From assembly GCA_027621895.1 (NCBI GenBank), contig JAQCAK010000118.1, forward strand, positions 1-6,389: 6,389 nt of DNA, written 5' to 3'. Position numbers and translations under genes: made by a program. The stretch comes from Pseudomonadota bacterium (GTDB taxonomy: Bacteria; Pseudomonadota; Gammaproteobacteria; Pseudomonadales; Azotimanducaceae). The notes beneath the pieces were generated by a model. The model searched no databases. It was not told the origin of the DNA and saw only the letters and a program-made list of their open reading frames with translations. Shown piece by piece: positions 5,355 to 6,389 of this stretch (position 1 is its first letter; every line of letters starts with the position of its first letter).

Positions 5355-6389
5355 CTAGAAAGCAATCTCCCGACGCATGATGCGGTCATAGAAATCACTG
5401 TCCAGTCGCGTGTAAACCTGCTCACCGGGTTTCATGATCAGCAGGTGATCAGTGACCTTGTCCAGATGGAAAGCCTGATCCCGCAGTTCGTTCTTCTGCA
5501 GCTTGTGAGTCGACGTGGTGGGCAGTTCCTGAAGCACCCGGATAAAGATCGGGCGTGCGTAAGAAGGCAGGTTGGTTCTGATATGAACAGAGATCCCTTC
5601 CAGGTCCATGTCATGGTGAGACTTTTCTTCCCGAAGCACGATCGCTGCCATCCCGGCGCGGCCATCAGTGCCGGGTATCTCCACGCCATAAACGTTGGTA
5701 AAGACCACATCCTCGTGCTGATTGACGATTTCGCCGACCTCGTTGGTCGACACGTTTTCACTCTTCCAGCGGAAGGTATCGCCGACCCGATCAACAAACT
5801 GGTAGTGTGTCTGTCCGAAAGCGAATCCGACGTCGACGATCTTCATGAGGTCGCCTGTGTTGAAATAGGCGTCGCCTTCCCTGAACACATTGCGCAGGAC
5901 CTTGCTGTTGGTCGCCTCAATGCTGGTGTAACCCTCGAACTCGGACTTCTCGGTGATTTCGATCAGCAGCAGGCCGGGTTCGCCCCGGGGTTGTTCGATA
6001 CAGAATCCGTTCGGATCCCTGATGACCTCATCGTTGGCAACATCATAGGCGACGATCTTTGACGGTGCCGTACCCAGACCGACGGTGCAATCCTTGTTGA
6101 AAACGTTGGCGAACCCACCGTTACCCTCACTGGCAGCGTAAAACTCCCCAATTCTTTCGATATCGAAGCGGCGTTTGAAATCATGCCAGATATCAGGTCG
6201 CAGGCCATTGCCGACAATGGCGCGCACGGGGTTTTCAGCGTCCTTCGGTGACGGTGGGGCGGACATCAGGTAACGCAGTGACTCACCGATATAGACGAAG
6301 CTCGTACAGTTGTGGCGGCGAATGTCGTCCCAGAATGCGCTCACTGATAACCGTCGCCGGATGACAGTGGATGCACCAACGGTGAATGC
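5355..6389 (-). CDS. FATP-type long-chain acyl-CoA synthetase, C-terminal part (5' end outside window)
   Basis: The frame is open to the window edge and ends at TAG 5355-5357, giving 344 residues of a protein usually about 590-620 long. The reading continues in frame above GTG 6344 with sensible family sequence (VIRRRLSVSAFWDDIRRHN), so that GTG is internal. The enzyme activates long or very long chain fatty acids to acyl-CoA at the membrane, coupling uptake to activation, as in the animal SLC27/FATP and bacterial FadD6-like groups. Adenylate-forming motifs are present: YAASEGNGGF near 6122-6151 (A5), YFNTGDL near 5846-5866 (A7), DRVGDTFRWKSENVST near 5745-5792, the FATP hallmark, and YGVEIPGTDGRAGMAA near 5643-5690. 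The A10-like stretch TTSTHKLQK near 5494-5520 holds the likely catalytic lysine. The AMP-binding P-loop (A3) would lie outside the window. It is the first visible gene of the minus-strand cluster. Confidence 0.92.
   Translation of the reverse strand, partial: AFTVGASTVIRRRLSVSAFWDDIRRHNCTSFVYIGESLRYLMSAPPSPKDAENPVRAIVGNGLRPDIWHDFKRRFDIERIGEFYAASEGNGGFANVFNKDCTVGLGTAPSKIVAYDVANDEVIRDPNGFCIEQPRGEPGLLLIEITEKSEFEGYTSIEATNSKVLRNVFREGDAYFNTGDLMKIVDVGFAFGQTHYQFVDRVGDTFRWKSENVSTNEVGEIVNQHEDVVFTNVYGVEIPGTDGRAGMAAIVLREEKSHHDMDLEGISVHIRTNLPSYARPIFIRVLQELPTTSTHKLQKNELRDQAFHLDKVTDHLLIMKPGEQVYTRLDSDFYDRIMRREIAF

Noticed and set aside
5445..6062. Plus-strand open frame (205 codons) inside the acyl-CoA synthetase gene
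   Set aside because: It is antisense to conserved adenylate-forming motifs and has no recognisable domain or good ribosome binding site.
6342..6344. GTG as the start of the acyl-CoA synthetase
   Set aside because: The frame stays open to the window edge and the residues before it match the family, so the gene starts outside the window.

Overview
The window looks like a bacterial chromosome of moderately high GC, most likely a proteobacterium and probably a gammaproteobacterium. The evidence is the close match of the Nu-class glutathione transferase to E. coli YfcG, a GAF-GGDEF signalling protein of common proteobacterial layout, a melibiose-carrier-type MFS transporter and a bacterial FATP-type acyl-CoA synthetase. 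The taxon is an inference from protein style; there is no rRNA or tRNA in the window.

Layout, left to right. Bases 1-428 (+) are the end of an NAD-type isocitrate dehydrogenase whose start lies outside. Bases 512-1858 (+) encode a complete 448-residue GPH/MelB-family transporter. It converges on a GAF-GGDEF diguanylate cyclase (1892-2855, -) whose reading frame is broken by a one-base shift near its C-terminus. A 200-base divergent region (2856-3055) follows, rich in inverted repeats, with a strong 27-base dyad at its centre. It separates the cyclase from a 300-residue luciferase-like (LLM) oxidoreductase (3056-3958, +). That gene converges on a three-gene minus-strand cluster. In transcription order the cluster is a FATP-type acyl-CoA synthetase (5355-6389, start outside the window), a four-helix membrane protein of unknown function (4729-5295) and a YfcG-like glutathione transferase (4017-4700). 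The gaps are 59 and 28 bases, so one transcript is likely.

How the genes fit together. The minus-strand cluster joins fatty-acid activation at the membrane with an uncharacterised membrane protein and a glutathione-dependent redox enzyme, which would suit handling of lipids or lipid-like substrates. This is inference from proximity. The other genes are ordinary single-gene units with no obvious shared pathway.

No mobile element, CRISPR array, defence system or RNA gene was found, and nothing here looks like a wholly new multi-gene system. The points most worth a second look are a predicted mRNA hairpin that would bury the ribosome binding site of the membrane protein gene, the frameshifted cyclase, and the dyads between the cyclase and the LLM oxidoreductase.
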